Of a stretch of 64,000 nt of DNA, positions 18,580-26,275 are shown piece after piece. Position 1 is the first letter of the stretch. Each line of letters opens with the position of its first letter. Origin of the DNA: Sphingomonas palmae (lineage in GTDB: Bacteria > Pseudomonadota > Alphaproteobacteria > Sphingomonadales > Sphingomonadaceae); contig NZ_FNZZ01000002.1 in NCBI RefSeq assembly GCF_900109565.1, positions 496,001 to 560,000 on the forward strand. Direction: 5' to 3'. The notes under the pieces were generated by a model that saw only the letters and a list, made by a program, of their open reading frames with translations, had not been told where the DNA came from and did not search any database. The position numbers and the translations under genes are program-made.

Positions 18580-19886
18580 CCGCCGGGCTGATGATCGCTG
18601 CGCCCGCGTCGGGCACCGGCAAGACCACGGTGATGCTCGGCCTGCTGCGCGCACTCGCCAATCGCGGTGTCGCGGTGCAACCGTTCAAGTGCGGTCCCGA
18701 CTATATCGACCCTGCCTTTCACCGCGCGGCGAGTGGGCGCGCGTCGTTCAACCTAGACAGCTGGTCGATGCCGCCGGCGCTGCTCGACGCGCTTTGCGCG
18801 CACGGAAACGACGCCGACCTGATCCTGGCCGAGGGATCGATGGGCTTGTTCGACGGCGTGGCGAAACCGGGTGCGACCGGGAACGGCGCCAGCGCCGACA
18901 TTGCCCGGCGTCGCGGCTGGCCGGTCGTGCTCGTCATCGACGTGTCGGGGCAGGCGCAGTCCGCCGCGGCGACCGCGCTCGGCTTCGCGCGCTACGATCC
19001 GGAGGTGCGCGTCGCCGGCGTGATCCTCAACCGCGTCGCCAGCCCGCGCCACGACCGGCTGGCGCGCGCGGGGATGGCGGCGGTCGGCCTGCCCGTATTC
19101 GGTAGCCTGCCGAGGCGCGGCGACCTGAAGCTGCCCGAGCGGCACCTGGGGCTCGTCCAGGCGGTCGAGCACCCGGATCTCGACGCCGCGGTCGCCGCCT
19201 ACGCCGCCTTCCTCGCCGAGCACGTCGACTTGGACGCGTTGCGCGCCGCCGCCAATGCGGAGCCGCTCGCCGCTGCGCAGGCGCAGCCGGTCACGCCACC
19301 GGCGCAGCGGATCGCGCTCGCGCGTGACGCCGCCTTCTCGTTCACCTACCCGCACCTTCTCGACGCGTGGCACGCCGCGGGCGCGGAGATCATCCCATTC
19401 TCCCCGCTCGCCGACGACGCACCCGATCCTGCCGCCGATCTCGTCTGGCTGCCGGGCGGGTACCCCGAGCTACACGCCGGCCGCCTCGCCGCCGCCGATC
19501 GCTTCCGCGCCGGATTGCACGCGCACGCCGCGACGCGTCCGATCCACGGCGAGTGTGGCGGCTACATGGCACTGGGCGAAGCGTTGATCGACGCCGACGG
19601 GTCGAGCCACCGCATGGCGGGGCTGCTCGGCCTCGTCACCAGCTACGCGCAGCGGCGGATGCATCTGGGCTACCGGCGCGCGGTGCTGGAGGCACCGATC
19701 GGCGCCATCCCGGCGGGCAGCGGCCTCGCAGGCCACGAATTCCATTATTCCACTATCATCGAGCAACCCGACGCCGCACTGGCGAGGGTCAGCGACGCCG
19801 ATGGCAATGCGGTGGCCGATACCGGATCGTATCGCGGGCGCGTGTCGGGTACCTTCTTCCACCTGATCGCGGGGACTGCCGAGTGA
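18576..19886 (+). CDS. cobB: Hydrogenobyrinic/cobyrinic acid a,c-diamide synthase CobB
   Basis: 436 aa from ATG 18576. The N-terminal P-loop is [11 protein letters not shown] (about residues 9-19), followed by [14 protein letters not shown]-terminal class I glutamine amidotransferase domain has the nucleophilic Cys in [12 protein letters not shown] (about C329) and the [10 protein letters not shown] end segment carrying the catalytic His. The enzyme amidates the a and c side chains using ATP and glutamine. Its product is the substrate for cobalt insertion by CobN. The stop overlaps the cobA start as GTGA. Confidence 0.94.
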   Translation: MTAGLMIAAPASGTGKTTVMLGLLRALANRGVAVQPFKCGPDYIDPAFHRAASGRASFNLDSWSMPPALLDALCAHGNDADLILAEGSMGLFDGVAKPGATGNGASADIARRRGWPVVLVIDVSGQAQSAAATALGFARYDPEVRVAGVILNRVASPRHDRLARAGMAAVGLPVFGSLPRRGDLKLPERHLGLVQAVEHPDLDAAVAAYAAFLAEHVDLDALRAAANAEPLAAAQAQPVTPPAQRIALARDAAFSFTYPHLLDAWHAAGAEIIPFSPLADDAPDPAADLVWLPGGYPELHAGRLAAADRFRAGLHAHAATRPIHGECGGYMALGEALIDADGSSHRMAGLLGLVTSYAQRRMHLGYRRAVLEAPIGAIPAGSGLAGHEFHYSTIIEQPDAALARVSDADGNAVADTGSYRGRVSGTFFHLIAGTAE

Positions 19887-20602
19887 CGCGGGTCAGCTTC
19901 GTCGGCGCGGGGCCGGGTGACCCCGAACTGCTGACGCTGAAAGCGGTCGACCGGTTGGCGCACGCCGACGTGGTGCTGTTCGACGACCTGTCCGCCGGCC
20001 CCGTGCTGCGTCACGTTCGCGCCGGCGCTGACCTCGTCGCGGTCGGCAAGCGCGCGGGGCGCCCCTCGCCAAGCCAGGCTCACGTCTCCGCGCTGCTGGT
20101 CGAGCACGCGCTGAGCGGCGCGCGCGTGGTGCGGTTGAAGGCGGGCGATCCCGGCATCTTCGGCCGGCTGGAAGAGGAGATCACCGCGCTGCGCACCGCC
20201 GGCGTGGCGTTCGAAATCATACCCGGCATCAGCGCCGCGCAGGCCGCCGCCGCGGCCGCCGCGATCCCGCTGACGCGCCGGGCCGAGGCGCGCCGCGTCC
20301 AGTTCGTCACCGGCCACGACGCGACCGGCGGCCTGCCCGAACAGCGCAACATGGCGGCACTCGCCGATTCGGACGCGACCACGGTCGTGTTCATGCCCAA
20401 GCGCACCTTCCCCGCGCTCGCCGACGATCTGGCGGCGCACGGGCTGCCCGGCGACACGCCCGCACTCCTTGCCGAGGCGGTCGGCCATCCCGAGCAGCGG
20501 CTGACGCGCACCTCGATCGCGGCGCTCGCCGAACAACTGCGCGCAGGCGTGTCGGATGCGACCGCGCTGATCCTCTACGGTCCGCTGGCGGCCGAGGCAT
20601 GA
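19883..20602 (+). CDS. cobA: Uroporphyrinogen-III C-methyltransferase CobA (SUMT)
   Basis: 239 aa from GTG 19883, overlapping the cobB stop. Key motifs are FVGAGPGDPELLTLKA at the N-terminus, LFDDLSAG near 34, RLKAGDPGIFGRLEEE near 83 and PGISAAQAAAAAA near 114. It methylates C2 and C7 of uroporphyrinogen III to give precorrin-2, the committed step toward corrinoids and siroheme. It is a stand-alone SUMT rather than the CysG fusion. The placement late in the operon, behind the riboswitch, means the first step is feedback-controlled with the rest. Confidence 0.94.
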   Translation: MTRVSFVGAGPGDPELLTLKAVDRLAHADVVLFDDLSAGPVLRHVRAGADLVAVGKRAGRPSPSQAHVSALLVEHALSGARVVRLKAGDPGIFGRLEEEITALRTAGVAFEIIPGISAAQAAAAAAAIPLTRRAEARRVQFVTGHDATGGLPEQRNMAALADSDATTVVFMPKRTFPALADDLAAHGLPGDTPALLAEAVGHPEQRLTRTSIAALAEQLRAGVSDATALILYGPLAAEA

Positions 20603-21354
20603 TCGACCTGCACCTGATTGGGATCGGTACTGGGAGCCCCGACCACCTGACGCGCGCGGGCGAGAGCGCGATGCGCGCGGCCGACGTGATCCTGCTGCCG
20701 CGCAAGCGCGCGGACACCGCCGATCTGCTCGACGTGCGGTTGGCGCTCTGCGACGCGGTGCTGGGAGAGCGGGGGCGCGTCGCGGTCTTCGACCTGCCGG
20801 TACGCAACACCGCCGCTCCCTATCTCGGCGCGGTGAACGCGTGGCACGACGCGATCGCCGATGCCTGGGCGAACGCGATCGCGCGGCACCTGCCCGGCGG
20901 TGGGCGGCTGGCACTGCTCGTCTGGGGTGATCCGTCGCTGTACGATTCGACCCTGCGCATCACCGACCGGCTGCGCGCGCGGGGGATGACATTGAGCGTG
21001 ACGGTTACGCCCGGCATCACCAGCTTGCAGGCGCTCACCGCCGCACACGCGATCCCGCTCAACACGATCGGCGACCCGGTGACGATCACCACCGGGCGGC
21101 GACTGGCGGATGGCGGCTGGTCCGCGGGCGCGGACACGCTGGCGGTGATGCTCGACGGGCAATGCGCGTTCGACACGATCGATCCGGCGGGCGTGACGAT
21201 GTGGTGGGGCGCGTATCTCGGGATGCCGCAGCAGGCGCTCGCGGCGGGGCCGCTCGGCGAGATCGCCGTCGGCGTTCGCACGCGCCGCGCGGCGCTTCGC
21301 GAAGAACACGGCTGGATCATGGACATTTACCTGCTGCGTCGCGCACGACCGTGA
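20599..21354 (+). CDS. cobF: Precorrin-6A synthase (deacetylating) CobF
   Basis: 251 aa from ATG 20599. It starts with LIGIGTGSPDHLTRAGESAM and has LLPRKRADTADLLDVR, VWGDPSLYDSTLRI near 112 and TPGITSLQALTAAH near 136, features of CobF. The enzyme methylates C1 of precorrin-5 and releases the extruded C20 fragment as acetate, giving precorrin-6A for CobK. CobF is specific to the aerobic route. It overlaps cobA and bluB by four bases each. Confidence 0.93.
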   Translation: MIDLHLIGIGTGSPDHLTRAGESAMRAADVILLPRKRADTADLLDVRLALCDAVLGERGRVAVFDLPVRNTAAPYLGAVNAWHDAIADAWANAIARHLPGGGRLALLVWGDPSLYDSTLRITDRLRARGMTLSVTVTPGITSLQALTAAHAIPLNTIGDPVTITTGRRLADGGWSAGADTLAVMLDGQCAFDTIDPAGVTMWWGAYLGMPQQALAAGPLGEIAVGVRTRRAALREEHGWIMDIYLLRRARP

Positions 21355-21986
21355 CGGCTCCGGTGTTCGACGCCGCGTTTCGCGACCAGTTCGACGCGCT
21401 GCTGCGCTGGCGGCGCGATGTGCGTCACTTCCGGCGCGATGCGCTGCCCGCAGGCGAGCTCGACACGATCCTCGACGCCGCACGCCTCGCCCCGTCGGTC
21501 GGCAACAGCCAGCCATGGCGGTTCGTGCGATGCCGCTCGGACGATCTGCGCGAGCAACTGGCGGCACACGTCGACCAACAGAGCACCGTCGCGGCGACAG
21601 CGATCACCGATCTCGAGCGTAGCGCATCCTACGCCAAGCTGAAGCTGCATGGCCTGCGCGAGGCACCCGAGATTGTCGCGGTGTTCAGCGACGACGATCC
21701 CGCCGCCGGCTACGGCCTCGGGCGCGCGACGATGCCGGAAACGTTGCGTTATTCCACCGTGCTCGCGATCGATCATCTGTGGCTCGCCGCACGCGTGCGC
21801 GGCGTGGCGGTCGGTTGGGTGTCGATCCTCGATCCTGCCTACGTCACCGCGTTGCTCGACGTACCGGCGGGCTGGTCGCTCGTCGCATTGCTGTGCCTCG
21901 GCTATCCCGAGCGCGATGCCGACACGCCCGAGCTGGAGCGTCGCGGCTGGCAGGCACGCCAACCGCTGAACATCCTCACGCGCTAG
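21351..21986 (+). CDS. bluB: 5,6-dimethylbenzimidazole synthase BluB
   Basis: 211 aa from GTG 21351. It is a nitroreductase-fold flavoprotein with RRDVRHFRRDALP, ARLAPSVGNSQPWRF (about 46-60), ATMPETLRYSTVLAIDHLW and GWVSILDP, the BluB pattern. BluB uses FMNH2 and O2 to destroy the flavin and make DMB, the lower ligand of B12. Its presence means the organism can make true cobalamin rather than only pseudocobalamin. It ends the plus-strand operon, and its last four bases overlap the next, convergent gene. Confidence 0.93.
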   Translation: MTAPVFDAAFRDQFDALLRWRRDVRHFRRDALPAGELDTILDAARLAPSVGNSQPWRFVRCRSDDLREQLAAHVDQQSTVAATAITDLERSASYAKLKLHGLREAPEIVAVFSDDDPAAGYGLGRATMPETLRYSTVLAIDHLWLAARVRGVAVGWVSILDPAYVTALLDVPAGWSLVALLCLGYPERDADTPELERRGWQARQPLNILTR

Positions 21987-22555
21987 CCCTCGCGCGGCGG
22001 GACGAGCGCCTGCAACCGCCAGCGGCCGTGTCGCGACAGGATGAGACGGGTGAGCGGCGCGACGTCGATCGCCAGCACGCTCGCGTCCGGCAGCACCAGC
22101 GCATGCGCCAGTGTGGCGCGGATCACTGCCGCATGCGTCACCGCGAGCACGCGCCCCTCTTCCAGCTCGTCGAGCCATCCACCGACTCGTTCGCGCACCG
22201 CCGTCATCGGCTCGCCACCCGGAGCGCCCTGCTCGGGCGCGGCTAGCCACCGCGTGAACGCCTCCTCACCGATCTCGGCCATGCTGCACCCCGCCCAGTC
22301 ACCAGCATCGACGTCGCGGAGGGCCGGTTGCTGTGCCGCGTCGATGCCGAGCAGCGCAGCAGTCTCGATCGCCGAGGCAGCCGGGCTGACGAAGCAGTGA
22401 TCGACGCTTGCCCGGTCGAAAGCCGCCGCGCGCACCTTGGCGCGGCCGCCGTCATCGAGCGGTTCGGCCGGATCGGGGAAGCGCCCCTCGCGCACGCCGC
22501 GCGTCGCCCCGGCACATAGCAGGGTCAGGCGAGTGGTCGGGGGGCGGGCAGTCAC
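21983..22555 (-). CDS. Histidine-phosphatase-like protein lacking the RHG motif
   Basis: 190 aa from GTG 22555; the frame is open further upstream, but that part overlaps the riboswitch region and shows no family match. The fold resembles the phosphoglycerate-mutase/CobC phosphatases: PDPAEPLDDGG, FVSPAASAIETAALLG, LRDVDAGDWAG and a second-His segment VTHAAVIRATLAHAL are recognisable. The usual catalytic RHG near the N-terminus is replaced by CAG (residues 14-16). By position it could act in nucleotide-loop assembly (alpha-ribazole phosphate phosphatase), but loss of the phospho-accepting His makes activity doubtful. It is convergent with bluB. Confidence 0.7.
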   Translation of the reverse strand: MTARPPTTRLTLLCAGATRGVREGRFPDPAEPLDDGGRAKVRAAAFDRASVDHCFVSPAASAIETAALLGIDAAQQPALRDVDAGDWAGCSMAEIGEEAFTRWLAAPEQGAPGGEPMTAVRERVGGWLDELEEGRVLAVTHAAVIRATLAHALVLPDASVLAIDVAPLTRLILSRHGRWRLQALVPPREG

Positions 22556-22613
22556 GCGGCTGCTCTGGCCGGTTGACGCGCGGGCGTCCAGCCGCCACAC
22601 CGATCGCATCGGA

Positions 22614-22700
22614 GCCGGGCGGGAAGCCGGTGCGAAACCGGCGCGGTCGCGCCACTGTGATCGGCGGGCTTGCCCGACCGGAAGCCAGACCCCGCCCGGC
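22614..22700 (+). ncRNA. Compact cobalamin riboswitch upstream of cbtB-cbtA
   Basis: A short cobalamin-riboswitch core: closing helix GCCGGGCGGG (22614-22623) with CCCGCCCGGC (22691-22700), GGGAAGCCGGTGCGAAACCGG in the core, GCGCCACTGTGA (around 22650-22661), and GGAAGCCAGACC near 22680. It lacks the long arms of the first riboswitch. This short form commonly precedes cobalt transporter genes. The 3' strand of the closing helix (GCCCGGC, 22694-22700) can instead pair with GCCGGGC at 22713-22719, just before the cbtB ribosome-binding site, which suggests the switching mechanism. Confidence 0.92.
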
Positions 22701-22745
22701 ACCTTCACCCACGCCGGGCGCGTTCACCCGGACAGGAGCGACACG

Positions 22746-22976
22746 ATGACGACCCGCACCGCCACCCATCCCGGCCCCTTTGCCGCTGCTGCTCCCGCCG
22801 CGCGGCCGATCCCGCTCGCCGACATCGCGCCTTGGGCGGTGTTCGCATTCGTCGTCGCGCTGATCCTGTTGTACTTCGTCAGCACCGAACAGGGCGCGTT
22901 CGCGCTGTTCGACGGCATGTACGTTCATGAATACGTCCATGACGGGCGTCACCTGCTCGGCTTCCCCTGCCACTGA
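22746..22976 (+). CDS. cbtB: Cobalt transporter subunit CbtB
   Basis: 76 aa from ATG 22746 with AGGAG at 22734-22738. It has a single transmembrane helix (about residues 28-48) followed by a His-rich C-terminal tail VHEYVHDGRHLLGFPCH, the metal-binding signature of CbtB. CbtA/CbtB were assigned to cobalt uptake from B12-riboswitch association by comparative genomics; direct transport data are limited. It is directly behind the compact riboswitch and 16 bases before cbtA. Confidence 0.93.
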   Translation: MTTRTATHPGPFAAAAPAARPIPLADIAPWAVFAFVVALILLYFVSTEQGAFALFDGMYVHEYVHDGRHLLGFPCH

Positions 22977-22992
22977 TCCGGCGGACGCCGTC

Positions 22993-23700
22993 ATGACCAG
23001 GTCTTTGCTCTGGCGAGGGTTGCTCGCCGGACTCGTCGGTGCGTTCATCGCCGTCACCTTTGCGCTACTATTCGCAGAGCCGCAGATCGACGCCGCGATC
23101 GCGCTTGAGGCGCGCCATGTCATGCCCGGCATGGCGGCGGAGCCCGAGCTCGTGTCGCGCGCGACGCAGAAGACGTGGGGGCTGTTCACCGCGATGGGCC
23201 TGTACGGCACCGCGCTTGGCGGATTGTTCGCGATCCTGTTCGCCGCGCTTCACGGCCGCGTGTCACGCCTGAGCCCGCGCGCGCTGTCGCTGCTGCTGGC
23301 ACTCGCCGCCTTTGTCGTGGTCGTGCTGGTGCCCGCGATCAAATATCCGCCCACCCCGCCTGCGGTCGGGCTGCACGAGACCGTGCGCCTTCGCACCGCC
23401 GCCTATTTCGCGATGCTGGCGCTGTCGGTACTGGCGGCGGTCGCGGCGGGGTGGACGGCCCGGCGTGCACACAAGCTCGTAGGCGTCGATCGCCTGCTGA
23501 TCGCAGCCGGCGTGTTCGTCGGGGTCGTCGCGATCGGGCAGCTGCTGCTGCCGGTGATCGACGAAGTGCCGGCGGACTTCCCCGCCAGCCTGTTGTGGCA
23601 GTTCCGCCTCGCCTCGATCGGCACGCAAGCGGTGTTCTGGCTCGCCACCGCCGACCTGTTCGGCCGCGCGGCGGAGCGCGAGTTAGCGCGCCCCGCCTGA
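22993..23700 (+). CDS. cbtA: Cobalt transporter subunit CbtA
   Basis: 235 aa from ATG 22993. An earlier in-frame ATG at 22927 would overlap cbtB, but the family begins with RSLLWRGLLAGLVGAF, so 22993 fits better. About five transmembrane helices are visible, with AEPQIDAAIALE after the first and the conserved IKYPPTPPAVG loop in the middle. Together with CbtB it forms a predicted cobalt importer that feeds CobN. The stop lies four bases before the convergent gene's end. Confidence 0.92.
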   Translation: MTRSLLWRGLLAGLVGAFIAVTFALLFAEPQIDAAIALEARHVMPGMAAEPELVSRATQKTWGLFTAMGLYGTALGGLFAILFAALHGRVSRLSPRALSLLLALAAFVVVVLVPAIKYPPTPPAVGLHETVRLRTAAYFAMLALSVLAAVAAGWTARRAHKLVGVDRLLIAAGVFVGVVAIGQLLLPVIDEVPADFPASLLWQFRLASIGTQAVFWLATADLFGRAAERELARPA

Positions 23701-23704
23701 GCGA

Positions 23705-24655
23705 TCAGCTGCGGCGGATCAGCGCGCGCGACAGCCGGCGATCCTCCAGCGAGTAGTAGAGCCAGATCGCGCCACGATCGACCACGACCGAGGCGGCGAA
23801 GGCGATGTCGGTCGCCGTGCGATCGTCGACCGGCGGCGGGGTGATGAGCGGCTCGATCCCGCGCGCGACGATGCGGGTCAGGTCGGCGTCGAACGCGATC
23901 CAGCCGATCCGCCAGCGCGCGTCGCGTGTAGCGCCGTTGTAGAACATTACCGGCACATCGGGATCGTCGATCAGCAGCGGGCCGGTCGACAGATGCCAGT
24001 CATCCCAGCTGTTCTCGCGCGGCATGAACGGGGTCGGCTGCTCGTCCCACGGACCCGCGGCATCGGTGCCGACCGCCAGCCCGACGCGCGATGCCTCGTC
24101 CGCGGCATATTCGTAGAACAGCCGCCAGCGCCCGTCCTTGGTCCGGTTGACGGTGGCTTCCTTGGTGTTCCCTTCCGACTTGGACGAAGCGAGCGCGACC
24201 CCGCTCTTTGTCAGCCGGTCGAGCGACCGCCCGCTCGCGTAGGATAATTCGCCGTGCGCGTGGTCGGCGAGCACGCCCGAGTAGTAAACCAGATAGCCAG
24301 CAGCGGTGCGTACGACCGTAGGGTCCTCGACCCCGCCCGCATCGTGCGCGTCGGGACCGGGCACGATCGACGGCTCGGGCAGCATCGTGAAGCGGACGCC
24401 GTCGTCGCTCCACCCGCTCCAGATCTGACCCGTGTCGGTCATCAGCTCGCCCGGGCGGCAGACCGCGCGCACCATCATGCCGAAGCGGCCGTCCGCTTCC
24501 TGCCAGACGTACGGGCTCATCAGGTCGCGCGCCATCAGTGCGGGCGGGCCGTCGACCTGCACGACCTCGATCCGCTTCACGTTGAAGTCGAGCGCGATGT
24601 CGGCGGGCGCGACCGCGTCCTTGCGGTGCGGATCGGCGACGGACGCGTCGCTCAT
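23705..24655 (-). CDS. GH130/GH43-like five-bladed propeller glycoside enzyme
   Basis: 316 aa. Segments such as ALMARDLMSPYVW, GGVEDPTVVR, WDDWHLSTGPLL, MFYNGATRDARWRIGW and AFAASVVVDRGAIWLYYSLEDRRLSRALI resemble the GH130-type beta-propeller family (mannoside phosphorylases and hydrolases, formerly DUF377). No signal peptide is seen, so it is likely cytosolic. It would act on an imported beta-mannoside or a similar glycoside, but the exact substrate and whether it uses phosphate are unknown. Its ATG overlaps the stop of the SDR gene upstream by four bases, so they form a two-gene operon. Confidence 0.75.
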   Translation of the reverse strand: MSDASVADPHRKDAVAPADIALDFNVKRIEVVQVDGPPALMARDLMSPYVWQEADGRFGMMVRAVCRPGELMTDTGQIWSGWSDDGVRFTMLPEPSIVPGPDAHDAGGVEDPTVVRTAAGYLVYYSGVLADHAHGELSYASGRSLDRLTKSGVALASSKSEGNTKEATVNRTKDGRWRLFYEYAADEASRVGLAVGTDAAGPWDEQPTPFMPRENSWDDWHLSTGPLLIDDPDVPVMFYNGATRDARWRIGWIAFDADLTRIVARGIEPLITPPPVDDRTATDIAFAASVVVDRGAIWLYYSLEDRRLSRALIRRS

Positions 24656-25419
24656 GCGCCCAGCGCCTGCATCAGCGACAGCCCGCCGTCGATGACGATC
24701 CGTGCGCCGGTGATGTAGCGCGCCTTGTCAGAGGCGAGGAACACCGCGAGGTCGGCGACCTCCGCCGGATCGCCGGCGCGGCCCATCGGAATGTTGTGCT
24801 CGAGCGTGCGACGATAGACCGGATCGGCCTGCGCCCGCGCGTTCATCGGCGTCAGGATCATGCCCGGTTCGATCGCGTTGACGCGAATGCCGCGCGGCGC
24901 TTCCTCGATTGCCAGCGTCTCGACCAGGTTGGAGAGCCCGCCCTTCGCCGAGCAATAATCTGCCCCACCCGCGCGCACGGCATAAGCGTGGATCGAGGAG
25001 ATATGGATAATCGAGGCATCCGCCTTCGCCTCGCCGCGCGCGGACAGGAAGCGGCGCGAGACGATGAACGCGCCGGTCAGGTCGGTGCCGAGCAGCCGCT
25101 GCCACTGCGCCAGCGTCATGTCGCGCACGGTGACACCGGACATGTTCAGCCCGGCCGAGTTGACCAGCACGTCGGCCGCGCCCCATTTCGCTTCCACCGC
25201 GGCAAAGGCGGCCTCGATCGATTGTTCGTCCGCGACATCGGCCCGCACCGCGATCGCCTCGCCACCGCGTGCGGTGACCGCCGCGACCGTCTTCTCCGCC
25301 GCGGCCGCATCCGAATGATAGATCACGCAGACGCGGTCGCCGCCAGCGCCGAACGCCTCGGCACAGGCGGCGCCGATACCTGATTCCGCTCCCGTCACGA
25401 CAATCGTCCGCGCCGTCAT
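24652..25419 (-). CDS. Short-chain dehydrogenase/reductase (classical SDR)
   Basis: 255 aa. The cofactor motif TGAESGIG (TGxxxGxG) is at about residues 9-16, NSAG near 88, the catalytic Ser in IHISSIHAYA and the YxxxK as YCSAKGGLSNL near 157. PGMILTPMNA follows. It is an NAD(P)-dependent oxidoreductase resembling glucose/3-oxoacyl reductases. It is coupled (ATGA) to a glycoside-processing gene, which suggests a sugar or sugar alcohol substrate, but that is inference. A divergent promoter region (25420-25524) separates it from a small lipoprotein gene. Confidence 0.85.
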   Translation of the reverse strand: MTARTIVVTGAESGIGAACAEAFGAGGDRVCVIYHSDAAAAEKTVAAVTARGGEAIAVRADVADEQSIEAAFAAVEAKWGAADVLVNSAGLNMSGVTVRDMTLAQWQRLLGTDLTGAFIVSRRFLSARGEAKADASIIHISSIHAYAVRAGGADYCSAKGGLSNLVETLAIEEAPRGIRVNAIEPGMILTPMNARAQADPVYRRTLEHNIPMGRAGDPAEVADLAVFLASDKARYITGARIVIDGGLSLMQALGA

Positions 25420-25524
25420 GTTATCCTCCGCCGATGTTGCGCGCTTAACTCACGGCAACCCCGATCGGCTGCACGCACGCGCTCGACGGTGGCGCGACGA
25501 TCGCGGCTGGCCTATCCTCACGTC

Positions 25525-25890
25525 ATGATCGACCCCTCGCCGCCTTCACGAACGCAGCATCGGGCAAGTGCCCTCATCCTCTCGCTGCTGCTCGCCGCGT
25601 GCGGTCAGCCGAGCACCGCGACGCAGAACGTGCCGAGCAATCCGGCGGCGAACGACGTCGCGGCGATGAAGAACGACATTGCGGCGGTCGAGGACCGCGT
25701 CACGCGCGACACGCTGACCCGCCGCGTCGACGATTTGGAGAAACGGGTCGGCGCGCTGGAGGTCACGCCGGAGAAGATCGACCTCGACCTGTTGACGCAG
25801 CGCGTTCAGGCGCTGGAGACGAAATCGAGCGTGTCCGATCTCGCCGATCGGCCGGTACCAAGGCCAACGCCGTCGAAGGCTGCGCCTTGA
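25525..25890 (+). CDS. Small helical lipoprotein, hypothetical
   Basis: 121 aa from ATG 25525. A lipoprotein signal ends in ILSLLLAAC, with the lipid-modified Cys near residue 27. The mature part has a coiled-coil pattern (DVAAMKNDIAAVEDRV, LTRRVDDLEKRVGALE, LLTQRVQALE) like short Lpp-type or periplasmic helical proteins. No family is recognised. It ends 25 bases before the tRNA gene, which lies on the opposite strand. Confidence 0.65.
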   Translation: MIDPSPPSRTQHRASALILSLLLAACGQPSTATQNVPSNPAANDVAAMKNDIAAVEDRVTRDTLTRRVDDLEKRVGALEVTPEKIDLDLLTQRVQALETKSSVSDLADRPVPRPTPSKAAP

Positions 25891-25915
25891 GAAGCGTTGC
25901 TACTTAGGTTAGTTG

Positions 25916-25989
25916 TGGAGCGGGTAACGGGAATCGAACCCGTGTATTCAGCTTGGAAGGCTGCTGCACTACCATTGTGCTATACCCGC
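25916..25989 (-). tRNA. tRNA-Gly (anticodon UCC)
   Basis: A 74-base cloverleaf on the minus strand with encoded CCA. The acceptor arm is GCGGGTA paired with TACCCGC, the D arm contains CAATGGTAG, the anticodon stem is CAGCC/GGCTG-like around CTTCCAA (anticodon TCC), and the T arm contains GGTTCGATTCC. No integrase or attachment repeat was seen beside it. Confidence 0.97.
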
Positions 25990-26275
25990 CCGGCGCATTT
26001 ACTGCGCGGTCTTGAGGCACGCGGATTATTCGAGAACCCGCTCGCGTGCAAGCAGGACGTTGCCCGCAGCTTCCTTCACGCGCGGCCCTAAAGAAATTCG
26101 GCCTGAATTAGGTACTTAGCACATCAGCCATCGTTGAACCGAGCACATGGGTGCGACGAAGCGTTGTTTGCGTCCGTGCATCCAAGCCGACGTTCGCGTA
26201 TTTCGTCGGCGTTCATCGTGGCGCATGACGCGCACGCTATGGCGCGGCACGACCGCGAGTTGAGGATAGAAGGTG
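25990..26275. other. Intergenic stretch between tRNA-Gly and the L,D-transpeptidase gene
   Basis: No convincing gene is visible in these 286 bases. It must hold the tRNA promoter (minus strand, right of 25989) and the promoter of the L,D-transpeptidase gene. One imperfect palindrome is notable: GCCGACG near 26187-26193 and CGTCGGC near 26205-26211, separated by 11 bases, which could be an operator or leader hairpin. The short open frames in it have no recognisable features. Confidence 0.5.

Noticed and set aside
22437..22745. Extended N-terminus of CbtB reaching back through the riboswitch
   Set aside because: The upstream codons are the conserved riboswitch core; the ATG at 22746 has a good AGGAG and matches the family start.
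25916..25989. tRNA-Gly as an integration site for a mobile element
   Set aside because: No integrase gene, no direct repeat of the tRNA 3' end, and no change of composition on either side.
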